From NCBI RefSeq assembly GCF_963675815.1, contig NZ_OY776574.1, positions 2,474,001-2,538,000 of the forward strand: DNA of 64,000 bases. Reading direction: 5' to 3'. Positions within the stretch are counted from its first letter, which is position 1. Each line of letters opens with the position of its first letter. This DNA is from an uncultured Desulfuromusa sp. Lineage in GTDB: Bacteria; Desulfobacterota; Desulfuromonadia; Desulfuromonadales; Geopsychrobacteraceae. The position numbers and the translations under genes are program-made. This document shows positions 17,797 to 26,139 of this stretch, piece by piece. Under the pieces are notes generated by a model. It had not been told where the DNA came from. It saw only the letters and a list, made by a program, of their open reading frames with translations, and made no database searches.

Positions 17797-18789
17797 TTAG
17801 TTCGATGCAGCAGCAGCTTCGATGTATTCTTTACCAATTTTTCCTTCAAATTTTTTCCAAACCGGTTTCATTGCTTCGACCCAGAGGGCACGCTCAGCAT
17901 CAGTCAGCTCAATAACTTCTGAACGCTTGGAATCAATGATTTTCTGGCGATCTGCAATGGCTTTCTGGGCTGAAACTTCATTGCCGAATTGGGTAGCTTC
18001 ATCCAGAGCTTTTTTGACTTCAGTACGAATGTCGTCAGGAAGTCCCATCCAGAATTCAGCAGATGTTACGAGCAGGTAATCGAGAACACCGTGATTAGAC
18101 TCAGTGATGTAGGGTTGGACCTCATAAAATTTCTTTGAGTAGATATTTGACCAGGTGTTTTCCTGACCGTCGATAGCTTTTGTTTGCAGCAGAGTGAAAA
18201 CTTCAGAAAATGGTTTTTTCAGCGGCATGGCATCAACTGCCTCAAACTGTGCAGCGAGAACATCAGAGGTCATGATCCGGAACTTCTTGTTTTTGGCGTC
18301 AGCAGGAACCCGCAGTGGATCGCTGGCTGAAAGCTGCTTCATGCCGTTGTGCAGATAGCCGAGGCCAACGAGTCCTTTTTTCTTGATTGATGACAGCATC
18401 TTCTGACCAATTGGACCCTGTTGGAATTTTTCAACAGCAGCCATGTCTTTGAACAGGAAGGGGAGGTCAAAAATTTGTAGAGAATCGGTGTATTTTTCGA
18501 ATTTTGACAAAGATGGAGCCGCGATCTGGACGTCACCCAGAAGCATGGCTTCAAGAACATTATTGTCGCCAAACAGCTGAGAGTTAGGGAAAACTTCAAC
18601 AACAACTTTACCAGCCAAACGTTCGTCAATCAGTTGTTTGAATTTGTTCGCCATTTGTCCTTTCGGTGTGTTTTCAGCAACAACGTGGGAAAATTTGATA
18701 ACGATCGGGGCTGCCGATGCCATCGTTACAGATGCTATGAAAGTCACTGCGACCAACAGACCTACGAATACGAGTTTGTTTCTTTTCAT
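17797..18789 (-). CDS. dctP: TRAP transporter solute receptor DctP
   Basis: Periplasmic binding protein that captures the solute for DctQM. The 330 residues begin with a clear Sec signal peptide (KRNKLVFVGLLVAVTFIASV...ASA). DctP motifs follow: IKFSHVVAENTPKG, FRIMTSDV with the carboxylate-binding Arg, and GQENTWSNIYSKKF. C4-dicarboxylates are the usual ligands of this subgroup, which is an inference. AAGGAG lies properly before ATG 18789. A -24/-12 promoter stands about 120 bases upstream, as known for dct genes under DctB/DctD control, but no such two-component pair is in this window. Confidence 0.93.
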   Translation of the reverse strand: MKRNKLVFVGLLVAVTFIASVTMASAAPIVIKFSHVVAENTPKGQMANKFKQLIDERLAGKVVVEVFPNSQLFGDNNVLEAMLLGDVQIAAPSLSKFEKYTDSLQIFDLPFLFKDMAAVEKFQQGPIGQKMLSSIKKKGLVGLGYLHNGMKQLSASDPLRVPADAKNKKFRIMTSDVLAAQFEAVDAMPLKKPFSEVFTLLQTKAIDGQENTWSNIYSKKFYEVQPYITESNHGVLDYLLVTSAEFWMGLPDDIRTEVKKALDEATQFGNEVSAQKAIADRQKIIDSKRSEVIELTDAERALWVEAMKPVWKKFEGKIGKEYIEAAAASN

Positions 18790-18912
18790 TGCTCTCTCCT
18801 TAGCAGGATTTAAGTTTGCAACGTCACCACCATGGTGACATCAGAAGCGGTTTTGAAATTTATGACGTGAAAATTCAAATACTATTTTAATTTTTCCACG
18901 AGGGGGCAATTA

Positions 18913-18927
18913 GCAATGATGGTGCCA
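18913..18927 (-). promoter_or_regulatory. Sigma-54 promoter of dctPQM
   Basis: On the minus strand TGGCAC (18927-18922), five bases, then TTGC (18916-18913): a perfect match to the -24/-12 consensus. The transcript would start near 18902, about 113 bases before the dctP start. A matching element precedes the TAXI gene. The rest of this gap (18928-19150) shows no gene and no clear activator site. Confidence 0.8.
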
Positions 18928-19158
18928 TTTTTAAAATCACGTTTGTACACCTGTAAAAACGGCATCTTAAGGTGAGGGTGACAGTTCTTTTGGTTTTATC
19001 GGTGAATTGCTTCTGGCTACCTTTGGCACTCTGTGGCGAAAAACAGCCAATTCGATGTGGATAAGATAGATCTTTATAACCTGGTTATTTTTTTGTTTTG
19101 AAACTATTACTATTGTTGTTTGTTTTTTTCAGGATGGTGTTTTAGAGATGTGTGGGGA

Positions 19159-19208
19159 TAAACCGAAGGCAGAACCCTTGAAAAGATCAGGGCTCTGCCT
19201 TCGGTTTT
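19159..19208. terminator. Hairpin downstream of the TAXI-TRAP permease
   Basis: AACCGAAGGCAGA and its complement TCTGCCTTCGGTT flank a loop of about 20 bases that can pair further. There is a short T stretch on either strand. It lies just beyond the 3' end of the fused permease gene. Confidence 0.6.
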
Positions 19209-19222
19209 ATGAAGCCGGCAGG

Positions 19223-20971
19223 TCAGGCTATTTTGTTTTTTCCAATGCCTAGCCATGTTTTCAGCCAGATACCACTCAGGAAGTAGGAATAGGCCCAAGT
19301 GCCAATGACGATAAAAATAAAGGCTTTAATGATATCTGTTGATGAACCATTCAGGGAGAAACCAGGGACATAGCCGAACAATAAGGGGCCGAGGTAAAGA
19401 AACTTGGCAAACTTGAAAGCTGAAAATGCTGTTTTCCACATATTAGCACCTGCAATGGTGGCTCCTGCAAAGGCAGCGATGCAAACTGGTGGTGTAATGT
19501 TGGAATCTTGAGAGAGCCAATAAACGATCATGTGGGCGGCGAGTTCGTTGACACCAAGGTGAGTCAATGCTGGAACTGCAACAACAGCAGTAATCAGGTA
19601 GGCTGCTGTAACCGGGACGCCCATCCCAAGGACCAGTGATGCCAGTGCGATCAGCAGAATTGTCAGGAGGAGTGAGCCTCCGGCAAGGCCGATGACGATA
19701 TCGGCGAAAGTCAGTACCAGTCCGCTGTAGGTTAGAACCCCAATTATGATACCTATAACCCCCACTGTCGCTCCAATTTTAAGGCTACTTTCGGTGCCAC
19801 TTCGGGCCGCTTCGAGAAATTGCTTCGGTCCAATGCGGGTGTCTTTTCGTATCCATGAGATAATAATGCAGGAAATCAGACCCAGGATTGCAGAGTATCC
19901 AGGTGAGTAACCGTAAAGCATAAAGACTGTAATGGTGATCAGGGGGATTGTATAGAACCATTCTTTTTTGAATATTTCCAGAGCACTGTGCCCTGATTTT
20001 TCACCAACGACATTGTCTTTTTTTGCGACATAATGAACCATGACAAAAACACTGAAAAAATACATGAATGCAGGAAAGAGAGCGACAAGCATGATTCTCG
20101 AATAGGGTTGTCCGGTCAGTTCGGCCATAATAAATCCGCCGGCACCCATGATTGGAGGCATGAACATCCCGCCGATTGAAGCGGCCGGCTCAATGCCACC
20201 GGCAACATGTGGTTTAAAACCGGCCTTTTTCATCATCGGAATGGTAAAGGCTCCAGTCGATACGACATTCGCAATGGCACTTCCTGAAATAGAACCAAAG
20301 AGACCGGAGGCAATAACAGCAACCTTGCCTGGGCCTCCGATTTTGTGTCCCACGGCAGCCAGCGGGAAGTCGATAAAGAATTTTTGAGCGCCACATTTTT
20401 CCAGAAAGGCACCAAACAAAACAAAGAGAATGATATAGGTTGCTAAAACATTAGCCATGATGCCGAAGATACCGTCGCTTTTGTAAAAAATTGAAACGCA
20501 AAGTTCCGGGAATGTTGCGCCGGCATGAGAGAAGAGGTCTGGCATGATATCACCGTAAACACCATAGGCCAGCATGGCAACGCCGATAATGACAAAGATG
20601 TTCCCGACCACTCTCCTGGCCAGTTCAATGCTGATAAGAACGCCAACTATGGCAATGTACATGTCTGTTGTCGTCTCAGCTCCGGTACGGTAATTAATGG
20701 CTTCAAAATTGAAAACCCAATAGGCAATGCTTATAATCGAGCCGGCAATCAATAGATAGTCGACAATCCGCATCAGTGTTGATTTACTCTTGTAGAGCAG
20801 AAAGACCAGGATGTAAGTGATGATGACGTATATGCCGCGGTGATATTGGGTTGATGCTGGAGAGATGACTGCAGCATAGGAGTAGAATAACAGCAGGGAG
20901 AGAGAGCAGATGTCAAACAGGATTCTTTCAATGCGATTTAATTCGTTGTACACGGGAAACCTCGGCTTCAT
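19223..20971 (-). CDS. TRAP transporter fused permease (4TM/12TM)
   Basis: 582-residue membrane protein in which the small (DctQ-like) and large (DctM-like) TRAP subunits are fused, as is typical of TAXI-TRAP systems. About the first 180 residues form the small-subunit part. The DctM-like part shows GLFGSISGSAIANVVSTGAFTIPMM, GGIEPAASIGGMFMPPIMGAGGF and LGMGVPVTAAYLI. It is transcribed after the TAXI receptor, from which a terminator-like hairpin separates it. The driving ion cannot be decided from sequence. Confidence 0.9.
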   Translation of the reverse strand: MKPRFPVYNELNRIERILFDICSLSLLLFYSYAAVISPASTQYHRGIYVIITYILVFLLYKSKSTLMRIVDYLLIAGSIISIAYWVFNFEAINYRTGAETTTDMYIAIVGVLISIELARRVVGNIFVIIGVAMLAYGVYGDIMPDLFSHAGATFPELCVSIFYKSDGIFGIMANVLATYIILFVLFGAFLEKCGAQKFFIDFPLAAVGHKIGGPGKVAVIASGLFGSISGSAIANVVSTGAFTIPMMKKAGFKPHVAGGIEPAASIGGMFMPPIMGAGGFIMAELTGQPYSRIMLVALFPAFMYFFSVFVMVHYVAKKDNVVGEKSGHSALEIFKKEWFYTIPLITITVFMLYGYSPGYSAILGLISCIIISWIRKDTRIGPKQFLEAARSGTESSLKIGATVGVIGIIIGVLTYSGLVLTFADIVIGLAGGSLLLTILLIALASLVLGMGVPVTAAYLITAVVAVPALTHLGVNELAAHMIVYWLSQDSNITPPVCIAAFAGATIAGANMWKTAFSAFKFAKFLYLGPLLFGYVPGFSLNGSSTDIIKAFIFIVIGTWAYSYFLSGIWLKTWLGIGKNKIA

Positions 20972-21080
20972 TGAAGATTATTGTTGCTGGCTGGGGAACA
21001 AGGAGTAATGCACAAAACTGAATACACCATTTATGCATTATTCCCTGCTCCTGAGCGTTAAGTCATTACACAGTGTGAAA

Positions 21081-21112
21081 ATCAAGCCAGGGGCAGATCC
21101 CCCTGGCTTGAT
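21081..21112. terminator. Hairpin between TAXI receptor and fused permease
   Basis: ATCAAGCCAGGGG pairs with CCCCTGGCTTGAT around a short loop. T runs on both sides make it terminator-like in either direction. In the operon direction it sits 20 bases after the receptor stop and would reduce transcription into the permease. Confidence 0.8.
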
Positions 21113-21131
21113 ATTTTTAGCAGTTGAGGGA

Positions 21132-22088
21132 TTAGAGAACCCCTTTTTCCTTCCAGAATTTAATTGCACCTGGATGCATCGGAGTGACAATACCGTCAGC
21201 ACCTTTTGCTACAGACATGGCTTTAAAGGTTTTTTTCTGCGAAACCATATGGGCCAGGCCTTCATCGGTGTAGATTGCAGAGAGGAGCTGATAAACGACG
21301 TCATCAGACACATCTTTGTTGGCGACCCAAAGAGCTGAATCCTGGAAAGATGGAGTGTCGACATCTACCCCTTTGTAGGTGCCTGCCGGGACTTTAAGCT
21401 TTGAGAAATAGGGGTACTTTTTGAAGAAACCGGTGGCTTCGGCGTCGGCACCCAAGTCGATCAACTCAATATCGTTTGTCTGAGCGGCCATAATCACAGC
21501 ACCTGAAGGGAAGGCGGTGAAAAGCCAAAAGGCATCAAGTTGATTGTTGCCAAACGCAGCTGCGGCATCATTATAGCCCATAGCGTTTCGCTCGATTTTG
21601 TCCCAAATGCCCATGTGGTTGAAGAACAGTTCACAGTTGGCAAATGCACCAGAACCCGCATTGCCCACACCGACCTTTTTACCGATCAGATCTTTGGTCG
21701 ACTTGATGCCGGAACCTGCACGGACAACCAGTTGTGCTGGTGCTCCGTAGAGGAAGGAGACTGCACGAACGTTCTCGTACTTCTTGGTATCGTTTTTCAT
21801 CATGCCGTTAGCGCCAAGATAGACATGGCCGGAATAGACAACACCAAAGTCCATTCTTCCTGAATCCACTTTGCGCAGATTTTCAACTGAGCCCGCAGAG
21901 GACTGAGCTTTGACTGAGAAATCCATCGCTTTGACCGGCCCATAAACCTGAATAGCATTGGCAACGACCTGGAAGGTGCCACCAGCGGGACCTCCACCAA
22001 AAACGATACGGTCTTTAGCGATTGCCGGAACGGCAAAGGCGAGAGTTGCTACGATTAGCAGTGAGAGAAATCTAACAATGTGTTTCAT
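21132..22088 (-). CDS. TAXI-family TRAP solute receptor
   Basis: 318-residue periplasmic binding protein with a signal peptide (IVRFLSLLIVATLAFAVPAIA) and the TAXI-family N-terminal motif FGGGPAGGTFQVVA. It contains SAGSVENLRKV and GNAGSGAFANCELFFNHMG, typical of these receptors. TAXI receptors bind various carboxylates (glutamate, 2-oxoglutarate and others in known cases); the ligand here is not identifiable. The start has GGAGG upstream (RC of catcttacatcctcc). It heads its own two-gene unit behind a sigma-54-like promoter. Confidence 0.9.
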   Translation of the reverse strand: MKHIVRFLSLLIVATLAFAVPAIAKDRIVFGGGPAGGTFQVVANAIQVYGPVKAMDFSVKAQSSAGSVENLRKVDSGRMDFGVVYSGHVYLGANGMMKNDTKKYENVRAVSFLYGAPAQLVVRAGSGIKSTKDLIGKKVGVGNAGSGAFANCELFFNHMGIWDKIERNAMGYNDAAAAFGNNQLDAFWLFTAFPSGAVIMAAQTNDIELIDLGADAEATGFFKKYPYFSKLKVPAGTYKGVDVDTPSFQDSALWVANKDVSDDVVYQLLSAIYTDEGLAHMVSQKKTFKAMSVAKGADGIVTPMHPGAIKFWKEKGVL

Positions 22089-22283
22089 CTTACATCCTCC
22101 TTCGTACGGGTTAATGGAAAAGTGGTGCTATAGAACACAATAAATCTATGCGCTTGGCGGTTTTGTATAAAAGGATTAGCATTCTTTTATACTAGTGTTA
22201 TGAATTTAAAAATAACTCTCCATTTATTTATGCAACATGAATAAGAGCGGTTGAGACTGGTGTCGAAATCGTAATAATGTCCC

Positions 22284-22298
22284 GCAATAATAATGCCA
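22284..22298 (-). promoter_or_regulatory. Sigma-54-type promoter of the TAXI-TRAP genes
   Basis: On the minus strand TGGCAT (22298-22293), five bases, TTGC (22287-22284): one mismatch to TGGCAC-N5-TTGC. The 20 bases just upstream resemble those upstream of the dctP promoter (both contain ACAAACG followed by an A/T stretch ending AAAATGGCA). The remaining gap to ispE (22299-22516) shows no gene. Confidence 0.65.
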
Positions 22299-22543
22299 TT
22301 TTAGAATAGCGTTTGTCTTATATGCACATCAATAGCATGGGTTTCGTTTTTTATCAATTTCTTTAGTAATGCTTTACCGTTAAGTTGTTGTTGGATGTGG
22401 CTGAAAATGGCCTATAAGTGTGAATATTGGCCGAATTATTGAGGCGGGGATTGTCTGCATAGTGGGAATAATTACTTTGTTAAAAGCTTGACTGTCTTTA
22501 TCGTTTATTTCAGAGTGTGCATGGAAAAGGAGTTATTTCAATT

Positions 22544-23386
22544 TTGCAAAAAACTTTTGAAGCGCCAGCTAAAATTAATCTTTGCCTGCATGTTTTGGGT
22601 CGCCTTGCAAGCGGTTACCATGAGCTTGCTATGGCGATGCAAAGAGTTGATCTTTACGATACGATCAGAATTCGGGTGGGTGGGGAAGCTGGAGTGCGGG
22701 TCTTGTGCTCCGGAGTTGACTTGCCGGAGGGTGATGACAATATTGCCGCTAAAGCAGCTCGGGGACTATTGGATTTAACCGGTATTGGAGTTGGGGTTGA
22801 TATTCATATTGAAAAACGTATTCCTGTCGCTGCCGGACTGGGAGGCGGGTCTTCTGATGCGGCAACGGTACTGCTTGGCTTGAATGAAATGCTGGGTAAG
22901 AAGATCAGCATGGAGAAGTTGCTGATACTGGGTGGGGAGCTTGGAGCTGATGTCCCTTTTTTTGTTTTTCAGCAGCCTGCCTGGGCGACGGGAATTGGAA
23001 CAACTCTTCAGCCGCTTCCGGTTTTGCCGGAGGTTGCATACCTGCTGATAAATCCCGGAATAACCGTTTCCACCGCTGATGTTTACCGAAGTTTACAGTT
23101 GACAAAAGGGGGGGAACTGGCTAACCTTCCGAGGTTTTCTGTTGTGACCAAAGCTGATCTATGTCGGGCGTTGCACAATGATCTGGAATCGGTCACCTTG
23201 AGGCAGTTTCCCGTTATTGCTGCTATTAAACAGCGATTGCTTGCCGAAGGGGCTCTGGGGGCTTTGATGTCAGGTAGTGGTTCGACCGTTTTTGGTGTTT
23301 TTGACGACTTTGAGGCGGCGCATCGGGCCGGTCATGTTTTGGCCGCAGAAAAAGATTGGCTGGTGTTTCCGGTTCATCCGATTTAG
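22544..23386 (+). CDS. ispE: 4-diphosphocytidyl-2-C-methyl-D-erythritol kinase IspE
   Basis: GHMP kinase of the non-mevalonate isoprenoid pathway, phosphorylating CDP-methylerythritol. Family motifs are PAKINLCLHVLG at the N-terminus, the ATP loop IPVAAGLGGGSSDAATVL, and the C-terminal GALMSGSGSTVFGVF. I favour TTG 22544, preceded by AAGGAG (11 bases), because it yields a normal IspE N-terminus. The in-frame GTG at 22517 has no ribosome-binding site. It precedes tRNA-Gln and prs, an order common in Geobacter relatives. Confidence 0.93.
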   Translation: MQKTFEAPAKINLCLHVLGRLASGYHELAMAMQRVDLYDTIRIRVGGEAGVRVLCSGVDLPEGDDNIAAKAARGLLDLTGIGVGVDIHIEKRIPVAAGLGGGSSDAATVLLGLNEMLGKKISMEKLLILGGELGADVPFFVFQQPAWATGIGTTLQPLPVLPEVAYLLINPGITVSTADVYRSLQLTKGGELANLPRFSVVTKADLCRALHNDLESVTLRQFPVIAAIKQRLLAEGALGALMSGSGSTVFGVFDDFEAAHRAGHVLAAEKDWLVFPVHPI

Positions 23387-23497
23387 CTGGGCTAGAGTTC
23401 GAATTACATGTTGACAGCAGAAAATAACTTGGGTAAAACCTGCCGGTCTCTTGTTCGGTAATATTTAACGGATTAGTTTGTTTTTTTAAATTCTTGA

Positions 23498-23572
23498 TGG
23501 GGCGTCGCCAAGCGGTAAGGCACTGGATTTTGATTCCAGCATTCCCAGGTTCGATCCCTGGCGCCCCAGCCA
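23498..23572 (+). tRNA. tRNA-Gln (UUG anticodon)
   Basis: Cloverleaf with acceptor stem TGGGGCG/CGCCCCA, discriminator G and encoded CCA. The D arm is GCCAAGCGGTAAGGC and the anticodon arm is CTGGA-TTTTGAT-TCCAG, giving anticodon TTG. The T arm is CCAGG-TTCGATC-CCTGG. It lies between ispE and prs. Confidence 0.97.
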
Positions 23573-23711
23573 AAATATAAAAAACGGTCTCTAGAGGGGA
23601 TCGAAGCGGAGCGAGCGCTGATTTAATATCAGAAAAGCGGACAGGACGTCCGCGTCAGCGAGAGCAGGTGAGCCGACGCAGGAATCGACATGATGTCGGT
23701 GACGGAGTGGG

Positions 23712-23732
23712 CGATCCCTGGCGCCCCAGCCA
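23712..23732 (+). repeat. Duplicated 3' end of tRNA-Gln
   Basis: Twenty-one bases identical to tRNA-Gln positions 23552-23572 (T-arm 3' part, acceptor 3' strand, CCA) recur exactly 160 bases downstream, without the rest of the tRNA. The intervening DNA is GC-rich with small hairpins (GCGGAC/GTCCGC, CGACAT/ATGTCG). After each copy there follows a related block: AAGCGGAGCGAGCGCTGATT at about 23614 and AAGCGGAACGAACGCTGGTT at about 23774. This looks like an imperfect tandem duplication, or attachment-site scars. The gap to prs (23733-23906) holds no gene. Confidence 0.85.
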
Positions 23733-23906
23733 TTTAAAGCAATAAATAAATAGACTGATTTTGAAGGAAACCAAAGCGGAACGAACGCTGGTTCACTGGT
23801 GCATCAGCGCATAGAAATCTGCAGGTGGGTTGGTTGAGTTGTGCAGCTGGCATGATTCAGCCATTTTGCGTTCTTCCAGCCAGAAAAGGTATATAGATCT
23901 GTGGGG

Positions 23907-24839
23907 ATGATTAAAATTTTTGCCGGTAATTCGAATCAGCCTTTGGCTCGTGATCTTTGTCAGCATCTTAATGTTTCTTTGGGAGATGCTAAAGTCCGGA
24001 CTTTTTCAGATGGTGAAGTCCTGGTTGAAATCGGCGAAAACGTTCGGGGTCGGGATGCTTACGTTATCCAGTCAACCTCTTCCCCCGCAAACGATAATCT
24101 GATGGAATTGCTGGTTATGGTTGATGCCCTTAAACGGGCTTCTGCTGCACGGATTAATGCTGTCGTTCCTTATTTCGGGTATGCCCGGCAGGATCGTAAG
24201 GTCGCCCCACGGGCTCCTATCACTGCAAAGCTTGTCGCCGACCTGATGTCCGTTGCCGGGATAGATCGTCTGTTGACCATGGATTTGCATGCGGGTCAGA
24301 TTCAGGGTTTTTTTGATATTCCCGTTGATCATCTTTATGCTGCTCCAGTGATGCTCGATGAAATTCGGCGACAAAATATTACCGACTTGATTGTTGTTTC
24401 CCCTGATGCCGGCGGAACAGAGCGTGCGCGCGCTTTTGCGAAGCGACTTGATGCCGGTCTGGCGATTATTGACAAGCGGCGGAGTGGACCGAATGTTGCT
24501 GAAGTGATGCACATTATCGGCGATGTCAAGGGTAAGAATTGTGTCATTATTGATGATATGATTGATACTGCAGGGACTCTCTGTGCTGCAGCGACAGCGC
24601 TCCAGGATCAAGGCGCTATCGATATTTATGCCTGTGCAACTCACGGAGTTCTCTCTGGCCCTGCATTGCAACGGATTTCTGAAAGCCCACTGAAAAAAGT
24701 TTTTATTACTGATACGATTCCAACACACGAAAAACAAAAAGAGTGTGGTACGTTACAAAGTCTGTCGGTCAGTCATCTGCTGGCGGAAGCAATCCGTCGG
24801 ACTCATAATGCTGAATCGGTCAGCTCACTGTTTGTATAA
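23907..24839 (+). CDS. prs: Ribose-phosphate pyrophosphokinase
   Basis: Makes PRPP from ribose 5-phosphate and ATP for nucleotide, histidine and tryptophan synthesis. The 310 residues are class I length. Motifs are the N-terminal IKIFAGNSNQPLA, the ATP-binding RQDRK (in YFGYARQDRKVAPRAPI), DLHAGQIQGFF, the flexible loop VVSPDAGGTERARAFAKRL, and the PRPP loop VIIDDMIDTAGT. ATG 23907 gives the standard N-terminus; GTG 23901 is two codons upstream in the same frame. rplY follows after 33 bases. Confidence 0.96.
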   Translation: MIKIFAGNSNQPLARDLCQHLNVSLGDAKVRTFSDGEVLVEIGENVRGRDAYVIQSTSSPANDNLMELLVMVDALKRASAARINAVVPYFGYARQDRKVAPRAPITAKLVADLMSVAGIDRLLTMDLHAGQIQGFFDIPVDHLYAAPVMLDEIRRQNITDLIVVSPDAGGTERARAFAKRLDAGLAIIDKRRSGPNVAEVMHIIGDVKGKNCVIIDDMIDTAGTLCAAATALQDQGAIDIYACATHGVLSGPALQRISESPLKKVFITDTIPTHEKQKECGTLQSLSVSHLLAEAIRRTHNAESVSSLFV

Positions 24840-24872
24840 AAAATAGTTTCCTTATTAATGGAGGATAGATAG

Positions 24873-25517
24873 ATGGAACAAGCTGAATTAAATGTTGAAA
24901 TTCGTGAAAAAAGTGGAAAAGGCATTGCCCGCAAGTTGAGAATGGCAGGGAAGCTGCCTGCGGTTGTCTATGGTAAAGATCTGGACTCAACGGCAATTGT
25001 TGTTGAACCTAAAGAATTGGAAGCCGCTATTTCAGGTGAAGCCGGATTGAATACCCTGATTACATTAAAAGGGGCTGCGGAATTAGCTGGTAAAGTCGTT
25101 ATTCTGAAGGATGCCGATATTCACCCACTGCGTCGCGATATGATCAGCGCTGACTTTCATGCGATTAACCTTACGGAAAAAGCCGCATTCATGGTGCCAA
25201 TTAATGTTGTCGGAACTGCTATTGGGCAAAAAGAAGGCGGAACTCTGCAACTGGTGCGGAATGAGTTGGAAGTCCTTTGTCTGCCGACTCAGGTTCCACA
25301 AGCAATTGATATTGATGTGACCGACCTCGCCATTGGTGATACGATCCATATCGAACAGGTTGTGGCTCCGGAAGGCATTGAGCTCGTCCATGATGTTAAC
25401 TTCACGGTTATGACCTTAAGTGTCATTAAAGAAGAGGTTGAGGTCAGCGAAGATGAGGATCTGGAAAACGTTGAAGGTGCAGAGGAAGCCGCAAGTGACG
25501 AGGCTGCGGCTGAATAA
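24873..25517 (+). CDS. rplY: Ribosomal protein bL25 (CTC form)
   Basis: 5S rRNA-binding protein of the large subunit. The 214 residues form the long CTC version: an N-terminal L25 beta domain (residues ~1-95, with REKSGKGIARKLRMAGKLPAVVYG), a C-terminal domain (~96-185) and a glutamate-rich acidic tail (~190-214). A strong GGAGG site precedes ATG 24873. It sits between prs and pth, the common bacterial order. Confidence 0.95.
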   Translation: MEQAELNVEIREKSGKGIARKLRMAGKLPAVVYGKDLDSTAIVVEPKELEAAISGEAGLNTLITLKGAAELAGKVVILKDADIHPLRRDMISADFHAINLTEKAAFMVPINVVGTAIGQKEGGTLQLVRNELEVLCLPTQVPQAIDIDVTDLAIGDTIHIEQVVAPEGIELVHDVNFTVMTLSVIKEEVEVSEDEDLENVEGAEEAASDEAAAE

Positions 25518-25534
25518 TTTCGACTGGATTTAGT

Positions 25535-26107
25535 GTGAAGCTGGTAGTTGGACTGGGAAATCCTGGAGATAAGTACGCTGCAACGAGACACAACATCGGT
25601 TTTCTGGTAGCGGAACAAGTGGCCCAGCGCCAGCGTATATCGCTGAAGAAAAAGGGGTATCAGGGGCATTACGGGGTTGGTCGTGTTGCAACCTGCGAAA
25701 CAACCATTCTTTTGCCTCAGACCTATATGAATTGCAGTGGCTCCAGTGTGAATGCTGCGTATCGATCCCTCGGAATCAAGCCGGGGGATTTGATTGTTAT
25801 CTATGATGATTTGGATCTTCCTTTCGGGCGGTTACGGGTTAAGGCTGAAGGTGGGCATGGTGGCCACAACGGCTTAAGAGATATCATTGCCGTGCTGGGA
25901 TGCAAGGATTTCAACCGTTTGCGAGTTGGAATTGGCCGACCGGAACGTGGTGATATTACCGGGCATGTGTTGAGTCGTTTTGCAACGCATGAAAAACAAA
26001 GACTTCCCGAATTGATTGATACTGCTGCCGATGCCGTTGAGAAGGTTCTGTCGAGCGGTGTCACAGAGGCAATGAATACTTTCAATAACTATAACTTGCT
26101 GAATTAA
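25535..26107 (+). CDS. pth: Peptidyl-tRNA hydrolase
   Basis: Releases peptidyl-tRNA that drops off the ribosome. The 190-residue protein starts at GTG 25535 with KLVVGLGNPGDKYAATRHNIGF, which holds the catalytic His and neighbouring Asn. QTYMNCSGSSV, DDLDLPFGRLR and GGHGGHNGLRDI follow. It is 17 bases after rplY, so cotranscription is likely. Confidence 0.96.
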   Translation: MKLVVGLGNPGDKYAATRHNIGFLVAEQVAQRQRISLKKKGYQGHYGVGRVATCETTILLPQTYMNCSGSSVNAAYRSLGIKPGDLIVIYDDLDLPFGRLRVKAEGGHGGHNGLRDIIAVLGCKDFNRLRVGIGRPERGDITGHVLSRFATHEKQRLPELIDTAADAVEKVLSSGVTEAMNTFNNYNLLN

Positions 26108-26139
26108 TTTCAACACAAACTCAGAGAGGTGAAGAACCA

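Noticed and set aside
19011..19038. A third sigma-54-like box (TTTGGCACTCTGTGGC) on the plus strand
   Set aside because: The -12 part reads TGGC instead of TTGC and no plus-strand gene follows.
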